In this document: positions 37,252 to 50,039 of the stretch, piece by piece
Position numbering within the stretch: position 1 is the stretch's first letter
How the letters are laid out: every line of letters begins with the position of its first letter
From: DATATJ01 sp963789075
Lineage (GTDB): Bacteria > Acidobacteriota > Vicinamibacteria > Vicinamibacterales > CAVVIG01
Length of the DNA stretch: 64,000 nt
Direction of reading: 5' to 3'
Assembly: GCA_963789075.1 (NCBI GenBank)
Contig: CAWBJQ010000003.1
Span: forward strand, 558,001 to 622,000
Made by a program: the position numbers and the translations under genes
The notes under the pieces: generated by a model
Told to the model about the DNA's origin: nothing
The model's input: only the letters and a program-made list of their open reading frames with translations
The model's database searches: none

Positions 37252-37905
37252 TTGGCGATCGCTCGTACGATTTCAGCCGCGACGCACGGCCGCTACCTGA
37301 TCGACGCGCCTGCCGCGTCCGGGCCCGCGCCGCTGCTCGTCGGCTTTCACGGCTACGCCGAAACGGCTGAAGCGCAGCTGGAGCGCATGCGCGCGATGCC
37401 CGGATCGAGCGACTGGCTCGCCGTCTCGGTGCAGGCGCTGCACCCGTTCTATCGCGGCCGATCGCAGGAGGTCGTCGCCGGGTGGATGACGCAGCAGGAT
37501 CGCGATCTCGCCATTGCGGATAACATCGCCTACGTGAACACGGTCGTCGAGGCGATCGCGCACGAGCGGATTGTCAACGGGACGCTCGTCTTCGCTGGCT
37601 TTTCACAAGGCGTCGCCATGGCGTTTCGCGCGGCGGCAGCATCCACGCGGCCGGTGGCCGGCGTCATCGTCTGCGGCGGCGACGTGCCGCCCGAGCTCGA
37701 GCCGGCGGCGCTCGCACGCGTGCCTGCCGCGCTGGTCGGCCGCGGTCTGCGCGACGGCTGGTACACGAGCGAGAAAGCCGATGCGGATGCACGGCGACTG
37801 CGTGACGCGAGTGTCCGCCTGACGACGGTCGAGTTCGACGGCGGCCACGAATGGCCAGCGCCGTTCATCGCCGCGGGCGGCGCATTCCTGACCGAGTGCC
37901 GATGA
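37252..37905 (+). CDS. Phospholipase/carboxylesterase-type serine hydrolase
   Basis: 217 residues of the alpha/beta-hydrolase fold. Oxyanion segment LLVGFHGYAETAEAQL, nucleophile elbow VFAGFSQGVAMAFRAA (GFSQG, Ser), and a C-terminal FDGGHEWPAP containing the catalytic His. The third member, Asp, is not obvious, because the region VGRGLRDGWYTSEKAD differs from the usual G-x-x-D-x-V. The substrate is probably a small ester. The start is uncertain: TTG 37252 is the best in-frame candidate. The gene overlaps the downstream GNAT gene by 4 nt. Confidence 0.78.
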   Translation: MAIARTISAATHGRYLIDAPAASGPAPLLVGFHGYAETAEAQLERMRAMPGSSDWLAVSVQALHPFYRGRSQEVVAGWMTQQDRDLAIADNIAYVNTVVEAIAHERIVNGTLVFAGFSQGVAMAFRAAAASTRPVAGVIVCGGDVPPELEPAALARVPAALVGRGLRDGWYTSEKADADARRLRDASVRLTTVEFDGGHEWPAPFIAAGGAFLTECR

Positions 37906-38354
37906 CCACCATCCGCCGTGCGACACCGGACGACGCCGCCGTGCTCGCAGAATTGCGATGGGAATTCCGGTCGGATCGGCCCGACGCGCACGAGCATCAT
38001 GATGCGTTCGTCGTCCGCTGCGTCGAGTGGATGCGCAACGAGCTGGCCGGCTCGACGTGGCGCGTGTGGGTGGCTCTCCAGGACGACCGCATCGTGGGCA
38101 ACGTCTGGCTCGGCACGATCCCAAAGCTTCCGAATCCGGGCGCCGAACGCGAGCAGCATGCGTACATCTCGAACGTGTACGTGACGCCTTCGTCTCGCGG
38201 GGGAGTCGGTCGCGCGCTGCTCGAAGCTGCGCTCGCTGACGCTGCCGGGCGCGCCGATCGCGTGATTCTCTGGCCGTCGGGCCTCAGTAAAACGCTTTAT
38301 GCGCGGTACGGCTTTACGCCGATGGGTGACCTCATGGAATTGAAATGCCGCTGA
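37902..38354 (+). CDS. GNAT-family N-acetyltransferase
   Basis: 150 residues. The start (ATGA overlap with the upstream stop) is followed by MTTIRRATPDDAAVLAELRW, the beta1-alpha1 opening of GNATs. VWVALQDDRIVGNVWLG and ISNVYVTPSSRGGVGRALLE-AA form the acetyl-CoA binding site (R/Q-x-x-G-x-G/A loop, here RGGVGRA). A terminal YARYGFTPMGDLMELK closes the fold. It transfers an acetyl group to an unknown amine. Coupled to the esterase; its 3' end overlaps the convergent hydrolase by 23 bp. Confidence 0.88.
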   Translation: MTTIRRATPDDAAVLAELRWEFRSDRPDAHEHHDAFVVRCVEWMRNELAGSTWRVWVALQDDRIVGNVWLGTIPKLPNPGAEREQHAYISNVYVTPSSRGGVGRALLEAALADAAGRADRVILWPSGLSKTLYARYGFTPMGDLMELKCR

Positions 38355-39029
38355 CCACGGAGATCCAGTCCACGATCGCCTGCTGAACATCGTCGAACAC
38401 CGCGGCCTGCCTGGCCGAGTCTTTTTTCGGCAGCGCGAACGAGTGATCGCCGCCTTCGACGATGTGGAGGGTAGGCGGAGGCGTCAGCCCGCTCAACACC
38501 GGCGTGAGCTCCGCCGGCGTGCCGAACGTATCGCGGCTGCCCTGCACGAACAGCATCGGCCGCGCGACCGCAGGCAGATGCCGATCGCGCCGCTGTTCGG
38601 GCCGGCCCGGCGGATGCAGCGGATACCCGAGCAGCACGAGGCCGCGGATCGGCAGCGCCGCGCCCGCGCCGCGGCGATCTGGGTCGCGATCCGTCCGCCC
38701 ATCGACTTGCCGCCGATGAACAGATGGTTGCGAGCGCTCTCCACACGATCAGCCACGGCCTGGACGACGCTCCGATAGCACGCCTCGAGCGCGGCGGGGC
38801 GATCGGGGAGCCGGCGCCCTTGCTCCGTGTAGAGGAAGTTGAAGGTGATGACGTCGATGTGCCGCGCGGCGAGCGCGTGCGCGAAGCTCACCATGAACCG
38901 GTGCCGCTGGCCGGCGCCAGCGCCGTGCCCGAGAATCAGCGCGGCGGCGGGGCGCTCGGCGGCGTAGACGAGCGCCGTCGTGACGGCGCCCGCCTCCAGT
39001 GGGATCGAGAGCTCACTCGGATTGTTCAA
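38332..39029 (-). CDS. Alpha/beta-hydrolase, KANL3/Tex30-like (one frame change)
   Basis: About 232 residues. ALILGHGAGAGQRHRFMVSF (oxyanion region), HLFIGGKSMGGRIATQIAAA (GKSMGG nucleophile elbow, Ser), LFVQGSRDTFGTPAEL (Asp) and IVEGGDHSFALPKK (His) give a complete catalytic triad. The frame changes once near 38660, between the elbow and VLLGYPLHPPGRP. Homologous bacterial proteins are predicted dienelactone hydrolase-like esterases. It overlaps the BON gene by 17 nt (start of this gene within the BON end), so the two are co-translated. Confidence 0.8.
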
Positions 39030-39558
39030 GCAGCGCCCGGACCTCGTCGTCCGTCTTCAGGTTGTTGGTGACCGAGAGCGCGCCGAACTGCGTGGCGAGC
39101 GATCGTGCCAGCATACGATCCACGTTGCTCTGCACAACGCCCGTCAGCGTGACGCGCGAATTCTCCACGATGATGTGAATCGGCGGATTCACCATCGATG
39201 CATAATTCCAGAAGCTCGAGTTGGTGTAAATCGACCGCGCGATCCGCAGGCGCAGCTGTTGGTCGAACGTCGAAACCGGCAGCACAGTGATCTGGTCGTG
39301 CAGCTCGCGCACGCCGCCGACCTTCGCTACGCGCTTTTCAATATCGTCGCGCTTGTACGGCATGGTCACCTTACCCGTCAGCGTGACCACCCCGTCTTTC
39401 ACGCTCGCGTTGACATCGTCGAACACGGTGAACCGCGTGTACCGGTTGACCGTGCTGGAGATGTCGTTGAGCACCTGTAGATCTTTGCGATCCGCCGCCG
39501 ACGCCAGGCCCGCCGTCAGCAGGAGTGCCGCGGCCGCCATCGACCATATTCTTCGCAT
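39013..39558 (-). CDS. Exported BON-domain protein
   Basis: 181 residues from ATG 39558, which has GGAGGTG 4 nt upstream. Signal peptide (RRIWSMAAAALLLTAGLASA) followed by two BON domains: one centred on VFDDVNASVKDGVVTLTGKV and RDDIEKRVAKVGGVRELHDQ, the other on PIHIIVENSRVTLTGVVQSN and SVTNNLKTDDEV. BON domains bind phospholipid membranes, and proteins such as OsmY protect the envelope under stress. Likely periplasmic. First gene of a two-gene unit with the hydrolase. Intact. Confidence 0.9.
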   Translation of the reverse strand: MRRIWSMAAAALLLTAGLASAADRKDLQVLNDISSTVNRYTRFTVFDDVNASVKDGVVTLTGKVTMPYKRDDIEKRVAKVGGVRELHDQITVLPVSTFDQQLRLRIARSIYTNSSFWNYASMVNPPIHIIVENSRVTLTGVVQSNVDRMLARSLATQFGALSVTNNLKTDDEVRALLEQSE

Positions 39559-39809
39559 GTTGCACCTCCGTATGCGCACAAATCTTCCGTGAACTACGGC
39601 AAGGCGGATGCCACGGCGCGGCGCTGCGAAACGGCTGATTGGCGGCGATTTCCGACCACGGCTGCGGGTAGTGTCCTGCGCCGAGGACGCGTGCGCGGCC
39701 GATGCGTCGCGCGAAGGCGTCAGCCGCTCCGATCGACGGTCCACGGAGAGGGCGGCCCGCCAGACGGCGACGCTAAAGCTTCAGCCGAAAATCGTTCGAG
39801 CGCGATGGC
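39559..39809. other. Intergenic gap with degraded REP words
   Basis: No gene seen. GTCGCGCGAAGGCGTCAGCCG (39704-39725, shown approximately) and GCTAAAGCTTCAGCCGAAAA near 39772 belong to the GGCTAAAGCC REP family. The gap separates the BON promoter region from the erythrin-VIT1 3' end. Confidence 0.4.
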
Positions 39810-40956
39810 TCAGTGTCCTGCGAAGGCACGCCCGAGGCCGTACGTAATCGCTGCCTCGAGAATCCCGACCATCGTCATCTCCGCGCCGCTCGCCCACCAC
39901 GAGCGCTGCGTGACGAGCGATTTCGACGCGCCGACGGCGAAGTGCGCGATCGTGCTGATGATGAACGACGCGATGACCGCGGGCATGCCGACGGTGAAGA
40001 AGAACGGGATGATCGGAATGAAGCCGCCGATGGCCGTCGACACGCCGGCCGAAATCGTCGAGCGCCACGGGTTGGGGAACGTCTCTTCGGACAGCCCGAG
40101 CTCTTCGTGGACCAGCGTGCGCAAGAACTGTTTCGGCTCCTTGTGGAGGCGCTCGGCCATCGTGCGCGATTCCTCGGCGGAGAACCCTTTGAGCTGATAG
40201 AAGAGCTCCAGCTCCAGCATCTCTTCGTGCGGGTCCTCTTCGATTTCGAGCCGCTCGCGCGACACTTCCGACTCGTACACCTCGCGCTGCGATTTCGACG
40301 ACAGGTACGCGCCGGCGCCCATCGACAGCGCGCTGGCCAGCGTGCCCGCGAGTCCCGCGGCCAGCACCACTTCGCTGCCGCCGGTGTAGCCGGCCATGCC
40401 GGAGACGATGCCGAAGACGGCGCCGAGGCCGTCGTTGACGCCGTAAATCGCATCGCCGATCCAGCCGCTCCCGCGCACGTGCCAGCGCTCGCGGCCGAGA
40501 ATCGAGTCCAGTGTGGAGCGCGGCGTCGGCATCGCGCCGCCCGCGAGCGTGCGCAGGATGACGGCGTGATCGCGTTCCTCGAGCATCGCCTCTTCGGCGA
40601 TCTGGCGATCGGCCGGATCGCTCAGGCGCTTCATCAGATGGTCGTATTCCTCCTCGGCCTTGCTCTCCTCCTGTTCGAGCCGGTGCAGGACGACGTTTGG
40701 ATCGCCGAGGCGCTGGAACCACGAGAGGCCGCGCTCGATCTCCTTCGGGTCGGGCACGTGCCCCGTTGTCGTCGGCGATGCGGGCGGACCAGCGCGCGGC
40801 GTGCTTGTCTTCCTGCTCCGCGAGCCGCAGCAGAATGTCGCGCCGCTTCGGATCGTGTTCGCGGCCGGCGAGCAGCTTGTAGGTGTGCGCCGCTTCGACT
40901 TCGCGCCGCCACATCTTTTCGACCGTTGCCAGGTTGACGCTGTCGATCGTGCTCAT
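39810..40956 (-). CDS. Erythrin-vacuolar iron transport (Er-VIT1/MbfA-like) membrane protein (one frame change)
   Basis: About 381 residues. The N-terminal ferritin-like (erythrin) domain carries di-iron ExxH motifs: RREVEAAHTYKLLAGREHD, LAEQEDKHAARW, EEYDHLMKRLSD and AMLEERDHAVILRTL. The C-terminal VIT1 part has GWIGDAIYGVNDGLGAVFGI and a multi-helix bundle (GTLASALSMGAGAYLSSKSQ, GFIPIIPFFFTVGMPAVIAS). Members such as MbfA export iron from the cytoplasm and protect from oxidative stress. The frame changes near 40760 between the two helices of the ferritin domain. Overlaps the ZIP gene start side by 4 nt: the two form one unit. Confidence 0.85.
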
Positions 40957-41699
40957 CCAACCAGCCTTTCGAACAGGACGATCGTACCAATGCCCGCTGC
41001 GATGAGCACGACCTGGCGCAGCGCACTGCTGTCCACCTGGCCGCGGTGCAGATCGGGAATGAGGTCCGACATCGCGATGTAGATGAGGCTTGCCGACGAG
41101 AACGCGAGCACGTACGGACGGATCCCCGGGACGATCTCGACGGCGCTGTACGCGACGAGGGCGCCCACGATGCCTGAGGCACCGGAGACGACGTTGAGCA
41201 TCAGCGCGCGCCCGCGACTATAGCCGGCCGCCAGCAGAATCGCGACGTCGCCGACTTCCTGCGGAATTTCGTGGGCGGCGACGGCGATGGCGGTATTGAT
41301 CCCGAGCGGCACTGACGTGAGCACGGCGGCGCAGATGATCGCGCCGTCCATGAAATTGTGGAACGCGTCGCCGACGATCACCAGCGGCGCCGTCGAACTG
41401 TGCACGTGGCACTCGTCGGTGTGGCAGTGCCGCAGCAGCACGAGCTTTTCGAGCACGAAGAACGTGAGGATGCCGGCGAGCAGCGTACCGAACACGTGGG
41501 CCGGCTTCAACGTCTCGAGCGCCTCGGGCAGCAGGGCCAGCAGCGCCACGCCGAGCAGCGCCCCAACCGCGTAGCTGACCAGCCACGGGACCAGGCGCGT
41601 TCGCGCATCGTGCGTGAACAGGAGAAGCGAGGAGGCGACGAGCATGCCGCCGCAGCTTCCGAGAAGGCTGAGGCCGAGGGCCGTCGCGAGCAAATGCAC
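40953..41699 (-). CDS. ZIP-family divalent metal transporter
   Basis: 248 residues, about eight hydrophobic helices. The metal path is marked by VGDAFHNFMDGAII (HN-x-x-DG) in helix 4 and AAHEIPQEVGDVAILL (HEIPQE-x-GD) in helix 5. A short His/Asp loop, LRHCHTDECHVHSS, lies before helix 4 and could sense or collect metal. ZIP proteins import Zn, Fe or Mn into the cytoplasm. Transcribed first, with the iron-exporting Er-VIT1 gene directly behind (ATGA overlap), so metal homeostasis is the shared theme. Intact. Confidence 0.9.
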   Translation of the reverse strand: MHLLATALGLSLLGSCGGMLVASSLLLFTHDARTRLVPWLVSYAVGALLGVALLALLPEALETLKPAHVFGTLLAGILTFFVLEKLVLLRHCHTDECHVHSSTAPLVIVGDAFHNFMDGAIICAAVLTSVPLGINTAIAVAAHEIPQEVGDVAILLAAGYSRGRALMLNVVSGASGIVGALVAYSAVEIVPGIRPYVLAFSSASLIYIAMSDLIPDLHRGQVDSSALRQVVLIAAGIGTIVLFERLVG

Positions 41700-41726
41700 G
41701 CAACATTCTACTGGGCTTCACTCCAA

Positions 41727-41835
41727 CGCAGACTGAAGACTGAAGACTGGGACTGAGGACTGAGGACTGAGACTGAAGACTGCCGACTGAGACTGCCGAC
41801 TGAGACTGAAGACTGAGGACTTGCGACTGATGACT
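41727..41835. repeat. GACTG short-word array (single orientation)
   Basis: GACTGAAGACTGAAGACTGGG, GACTGAGGACTGAGACTGAA and similar words run for about 108 bp upstream of the ZIP gene and end at the stop of the VWFA gene (41840). All words are in the GACTG orientation. Confidence 0.85.
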
Positions 41836-41839
41836 GCCT

Positions 41840-42901
41840 TCAGCCAGCCGTGTAGCCGCGGCGTGCGCGGACGCGATAGCCTTTGTCCTTCAGCTCGACG
41901 CGGATGGAGTGCCAGTGCCCGTCTCTCGGGGCGACCGCCGGGTACCCGAGGTAATACTGCTTGCTCAATTCGTCGGCGATGCCGGCCGTGGCCGGATCAA
42001 GGTCGTGCGGCTCGCGAATGACCTCGGTGCGGCCGCCGCTGTCGTCGGTGAGATCTCGGAGCGCCGTGACGTCGACCGGATCGCTGCAGGCGCGATCCAC
42101 GTGCCGCGATCGGGCGGGCGCGGCGTCGTGGGCCGCGGCGGTATCGGCGGCCAGCCGCGGCGTCCTCCCCGGGAACGGAAAGGGCATCGGCATTTGTCCG
42201 AGCTGCGCTGCGGATCATCCTGCCGGCGCCGCACGTCCGTGGTGCTGCAGTCGATGCCGATCGCGTAGACGAGCGCTTCGCTCTCGCGAATGGCGCGTTT
42301 GACGTCGCCCGCTGTGGCCGTGCTCGACGTGTCGCGGCCGTCCGAGATGATGAGCAGCGCCTTCTTGCGCCGCTGTCCTTTGCGCAATCAACGGCACCGC
42401 GTCGACCACGGTGTCGTACATCGCCGTGCCGCCGTTGGGCACGACCCGCTCGAGCGCGCGCAGGAGTGGCTGTCGATCGCTGGTCCATCCTTGAATCAGC
42501 GCCGGGTAGTTGCTGAAGCGATAGAGGAAGATCTCGTCGTCCGGATCGAGCAGCATCACCAGAAGCCGATTGAGCGCGGCGCGCGCGGCGTCCATCTTCT
42601 CGCCGACCATGCTGCCGCTCGTGTCGAGCGCGATGCCGAGACTCACCGGGACGCGCTCGGCGTCGAACTGCGTGACCTCTACCGGCTGGTCGTCCTCGTA
42701 GACGGTGAAGTCGTTTTTTTGCAAGCCCGACACGAAGTGGCCGTTCGTGTCCGACACGGTGGCGGTGACGTTGATCAGCTCAATGCCGCTCTTGAACCGG
42801 AACCCGTCGCCCTGCGGCGGCGGCGGTTGCTGGCCGTGGACCGACGCCACGAACAGCCCGAGGGAGGCAGCCGCGATCGACGAAGCGGTGCGCGGCGTCA
42901 T
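41840..42901 (-). CDS. VWFA-related (acidobacterial type) exported protein (frame changes)
   Basis: Third member of the family in this window, about 350 residues. Signal peptide (TASSIAAASLGLFVASVHGQ), the family opening IELINVTATVSDTNGHFVSG and FTVYEDDQPVEVTQFDAE, then MIDAS GIALDTSGSMVGEKMD, GGTAMYDTVVDAVPL and LLIISDGRDTSSTATAGDVK, ending with LSKQYYLGYPAVAPRDGHWH and RARRGYTAG. The canonical MIDAS is complete. The frame changes near 42385 and again between 42190 and 42230. Start ATG 42901 is the first Met before the signal peptide. Confidence 0.83.
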
Positions 42902-43214
42902 GGCGTCCGTGCCAGCGTGCTGAGTTGGCGTTTGTCGATGTGAGGCATCACCGGTGGCCTGGGCGCCACGTGCACCCGCGCACCTCAGCCTCACGAACGC
43001 CAGCCGCCAGCGCGATTTCCCGCGTCGCCGAGTCAGACGTCAGCGATTGAGTTGGCGCCCATGGATCAGAGCACCCGCAGGCAAAAGGCTTGCCTTGGAC
43101 GCTTCGGCTGATTGCCGGCAAAACCGTTGAATTGCGCCGAATCGGTCGAGCAGGAGTGTGCTCGAACCGTGACACTGTCCCTGACTTGTGCGGCCTGAGT
43201 TGTACACTGGCCGC
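42902..43214. other. 313-bp divergent intergenic region; promoter of the SDR gene
   Basis: No gene or RNA recognised. TACACT at 43203-43208 ends 6 nt before ATG 43215, a leaderless layout. GGCAA-AAGGC-TTGCC near 43083 is a small hairpin. The VWFA promoter must lie on the other strand but was not located. Confidence 0.4.
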
Positions 43215-43985
43215 ATGTCTTTTGCCGGAAAAGCAGTGATTGTGACGGGCGCGTCGAGCGGTATCGGTCAGGCGACGGCGGAAATGCTGGGCCGCGAAGG
43301 GGCGTCCTTGGTGCTCGTCGGACGCAACGACCAGGCGCTCGCTGACGGTGGCGCGGGCGGTGGCCGCCGCCGGCGGACGGGCGGTGACCTGCCGCGGCCG
43401 ACGTGACGCAGGCCGACGCCGCCGACACCATCGTCGGCACCGCGGTCGACGCCTTCGGCGGTGTCGACGTGCTCGTGAATGCCGCGGGCGTGATCGCGAG
43501 CGGCACGCTCGATCAAACGAGCGATGCGGCGTGGGACGCAGATGCTGGCCGTGAATCTGACGGCGCCGTTCCGCTTGATGCGCGCGGCGTCGCCGCACCT
43601 CGCCTCGCGCAAGGGCGCCATCGTCAACGTGTCGAGCGTCAACGGCCTGCGCTCGTTTCCCGGCGTGCTGGCGTACTGCGTCAGCAAGGCCGGCGTCGAT
43701 CAGCTGACACGCTGCGCCGCGCTCGAAATGGCGCCGCTCGGCGTTCGCGTGAATGCCGTCAATCCGGGCGTCACGGTGACGAATCTGCATCGGCGATCCG
43801 GCATGGCGGAGCCGCAGTACGCCGCGTTTCTCGAGCGTTCGAAGACGACGCATCCGCTCGGTCGGCCTGGGCAGCCGGACGAGGTCGCGTCGCTGATTGT
43901 GTTCCTCGCGTCGGAGCGAGCGGCGTGGATGACGGGAGAGACGATTCCGATCGACGGCGGGCGGCACCTGACGTGCGCGCGGTGA
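43215..43985 (+). CDS. Short-chain dehydrogenase/reductase (frame changes)
   Basis: About 255 residues of the classical SDR family. Cofactor site AVIVTGASSGIGQATAEML (TGxxxGxG), VDVLVNAAGVIASGTL (NAAG), catalytic Ser in IVNVSSVNGLRSFPG and Tyr/Lys in VLAYCVSKAGVDQL (YxxxK). The C-terminal VASLIVFLASERAAWMTGET and IPIDGGRHLT are usual. It oxidises or reduces an alcohol/ketone with NAD(P)(H); substrate unknown. The frame changes near 43355, 43402 and 43535 without sequence loss. Start ATG 43215. Confidence 0.85.
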
Positions 43986-43994
43986 CAGGTGACA

Positions 43995-44082
43995 AAGGCT
44001 CTTCACCACGGAGGACACGGAGGGCACAGAGGGTCAGAACCTTTAAGATCTTTCCTCCGTGTCCCCTGTGGTGAAGAGCCTT
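43995..44082. repeat. MITE-like 88-bp inverted repeat with 29-bp arms
   Basis: The arms (43995-44023 and 44054-44082) begin AAGGCTCTTCACCAC and end GGACACGGAGG; they match at 27 of 29 positions. The 30-bp centre has no gene. The right arm ends at the stop codon of the convergent methyltransferase gene. This is the best preserved member of the CACCACGGAGG family here. Confidence 0.8.
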
Positions 44083-44653
44083 CACTCGCGCGGCTTGACG
44101 CCTTCCACGAACACGATCCCTTCGCGCTCGGCGAGCGTGCGGACGGAGCGGAAGCCGTCGGCCTGCAGCGCGAGATTGGCATCGCCCGACGCGGTGAACG
44201 GCGGTCCGCTCTGCGCGCGGGTGAGAATCGCGCCGAATCCGCCGCGCTCGGCGGCGCCGAGGATCAGCACACGGCCGCCTGGACGCAGGATGCGCAGCAG
44301 CTCGCGAATCGTCCCGACGCGTGCTTCGGCGCGCATGGTGCCGAGCAGGCCCGCGGTGTCGTCCACGATCGCGAGGTCGAACGCGTCGTCTTCCAGCGGG
44401 CAGGCGCGTCGGCGGAGCCATTTCGACCTCGACGAGCACGCCTGCCGTGCTCGGCGCCCTTGCGCGCGCGGGCGGCGGAGCTTTCGTCGGGCACGATGGC
44501 GACGGCGCGTCCGGACAAACCGACTTTCGCGGCGATCGCGGCCAGCGCGCCGCCGTGCGCGCAGCCGATCAGCGCGATTCGATCGCCCATTTTCACGCCG
44601 GTCATGCCCACGACCAGCGGGTACGGATCGTCGGCCTTGCGGAATGGATTCAT
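44082..44653 (-). CDS. Class I SAM-dependent methyltransferase-like protein (frame changes)
   Basis: About 190 residues. The opening GDRIALIGCAHGGALAAIAA (glycine-rich motif I) and KVGLSGRAVAIVPDESSAAR are followed, in other frames, by FDLAIVDDTAGLLGTM (motif II/post I) and IRELLRILRPGGRVLILGAA (the LRPGG segment of Methyltransf_11/ubiE types). The end is LQADGFRSVRTLAEREGIVF. The frame changes near 44455 and 44395. The substrate is unknown. Start ATG 44653 or 44659. Convergent with the SDR gene across the MITE-like repeat. Confidence 0.65.
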
Positions 44654-44718
44654 CACCATTGGCAACAGTTTACCGTGACCGCGGGCCGGCGTACTGGCCA
44701 CTGTCCACTGGCGACTGA

Positions 44719-44733
44719 TATAGTTCTTCGATT

Positions 44734-44734
<1 letters not shown>
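44719..44734 (+). promoter_or_regulatory. Putative -10 of the inositol-phosphate synthase gene
   Basis: TATAGT (44719-44724) lies 9 nt before GTG 44734, after a short run of GACTG-type words (CACTGTCCACTGGCGACTG). Confidence 0.35.
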
Positions 44735-46050
<1,316 letters not shown>

Positions 46051-46051
46051 C

Positions 46052-46594
46052 GATCGCCGGTACGCGCAGCCGGCGACTCCTCGGCGGTCTCGGTTCATCG
46101 GCGTGCTGTCGGCGCTGCCGCTCGTCAACGCCGGCAACGTCTGCTGCTGTCTGTGGGTCGTGTGCGGCGGCATCGCCGCGGCGTATCTGCTTCAGCAGAA
46201 TCAGCCCGATGCCGATCGCGACCGGCGACGGCGCGCTCGTCGGCCTGCTCGCGGGCCTCGTCGGCGCCGGTCGTGCATCTCGTCGCTGCTCCGATCCCGA
46301 TCGACATCGTGATGGCGCCCATCGAGCGCGCGATGGCGCATGCGCCTGGCTCGACATGCGCCGGCAACATGCCGCCGGGCATGCGCGACATGATCGATCA
46401 GTTCAGCCGGCGGAGCGCCGAGGCCGGCATCGGCCTCATCGTGATTCGCCGGGTGGTCGTCGTTCATGGTCATGCTCGTCGTCGGCTCGATCTTCTCGAC
46501 GCTCGGCGGTCTGCTCGGCGCCGCGATCTTCCGCAAGAAGTCGCCGCCCGGCACGATCGACGCGCCGCCCCACGGTAGCGTCGGGACAAGGTGA
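46052..46594 (+). CDS. Small integral membrane protein of unknown family (frame changes)
   Basis: About 175-180 residues. Reads RFIGVLSALPLVNAGNVCCC-LWVVCGGIAAAYLLQQNQP, then ALVGLLAGLVGA-VVHLVAAP, PPGMRDMIDQFS, FMVMLVVGSIFSTLGGLLGA and AIFRKKSPPGTIDAPP. There are four hydrophobic helices with a basic C-terminal tail. The Cys-Cys-Cys run in helix 1 is notable. I recognise no family. Four or more frame changes (for instance near 46208, 46265, 46345 and 46460). The true start was not found; the frame opens just after the ino1 stop, and the end TGA at 46592-46594 assumes the last frame. Confidence 0.55.
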
Positions 46595-46655
46595 CGGATC
46601 GCTTCGACCCTTCGCGGTCACCGATGCATGGCCGAATGCACGATCCAGATCCGCC

Positions 46656-48623
<1,968 letters not shown>

Positions 48624-48760
48624 ACCGGTGCTCGCGCGATCACGGCGGCTTCGGCCCCGGCGAAGACTTGCGGCTGGAGGCGTTCGGGCTCATAATGACG
48701 AGACACGTCTCTGGCGCGGGAACTCGGCCGTCGCGAATTCCGTCTGCTTGTACATCAGCC

Positions 48761-49448
<688 letters not shown>

Positions 49449-49545
49449 TCAGTCGCCAGTCATAAGTCGTCAGTCGCCAGTCTCAGTCGCCAGTCTCAGT
49501 CGGCAGTCACCAGTCTCAGTCGCCAGTCGCCAGGCCTCAGTCCCG
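49449..49545. repeat. CAGTC-orientation short-word array (left flank of the four-helix gene)
   Basis: CAGTCGCCAGTCATAAGTCG, CAGTCTCAGTCGCCAGTC and similar words. All in CAGTC orientation, opposite to the array at 50040-50278, so the two flank the gene at 49628-50008 as inverted arrays. Confidence 0.85.
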
Positions 49546-49627
49546 TCGGTCTCGGTGGTCGGCGCTCTTGTTCTTGGTCGTCCCATCGACGATCGACGAC
49601 GGCATGCTCTGTGCTCGTTCGGCGGCG

Positions 49628-50008
49628 ATGATCGCCAAATTCCTGGAAGAATTGCTGGTTTATCAACGAGCGCTCGAAGCATCGACGGCAATTTCTGCGA
49701 TCCTCGATCGCCAGTCATTCGGGCGCGATCGGTCGCTGCGGGAGCAGCTCGGGTCGTCCTCAGAATCCGTGGCGTCGCTGATCGCGGAAGGGTTCGAGCA
49801 GTCGACCGATCGCTATTTCGCGCAGTATCTGTACCGAGCGCGCGGATCCAGCCGGGAAGCGCGTACGCAGCTGGTGGTGGCGCGAGATCGGCGTCACATC
49901 AGCGAGAGTGAACGCCTGCGTCTGTCGGAACGATTCGAAGAGATCGCAAAGATGGCTACTGGCCTGATCCGGCACCTGGAAGCCGAAGACCGCAAACATC
50001 GACGGTAG
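49628..50008 (+). CDS. Four-helix-bundle protein (S23 / 23S rRNA intervening-sequence family)
   Basis: 126 residues from ATG 49628. Sequence features of the family: FLEELLVYQRALEASTAISA (helix 1), REQLGSSSESVASLIAEGFE (helix 2, with the usual S-x-x-S-x-x-x-x-E-G), RYFAQYLYRARGSSREARTQ (helix 3), LVVARDRRHISESERLRLSE and RFEEIAKMATGLIRHLE (helix 4). These proteins were first seen inside rRNA intervening sequences and are common as solitary genes; they may bind structured RNA. It sits alone, flanked by inverted GACTG arrays. An upstream in-frame ATG (49568) lies at the edge of the repeat and has no homology. Confidence 0.82.
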   Translation: MIAKFLEELLVYQRALEASTAISAILDRQSFGRDRSLREQLGSSSESVASLIAEGFEQSTDRYFAQYLYRARGSSREARTQLVVARDRRHISESERLRLSERFEEIAKMATGLIRHLEAEDRKHRR

Positions 50009-50039
50009 CAGGTTGCTTCCGGTGCACACGACGCGCAAG

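Noticed and set aside
43075..43130. Cyclic-di-GMP (GEMM-like) riboswitch, because of CGCAGGCAAAAG...GGACGC
   Set aside because: Only the GCAGGCAAA and GGACGC words resemble the consensus; the GCAAAGCC core and second helix are missing, and the SDR gene downstream seems leaderless, leaving no room for it.
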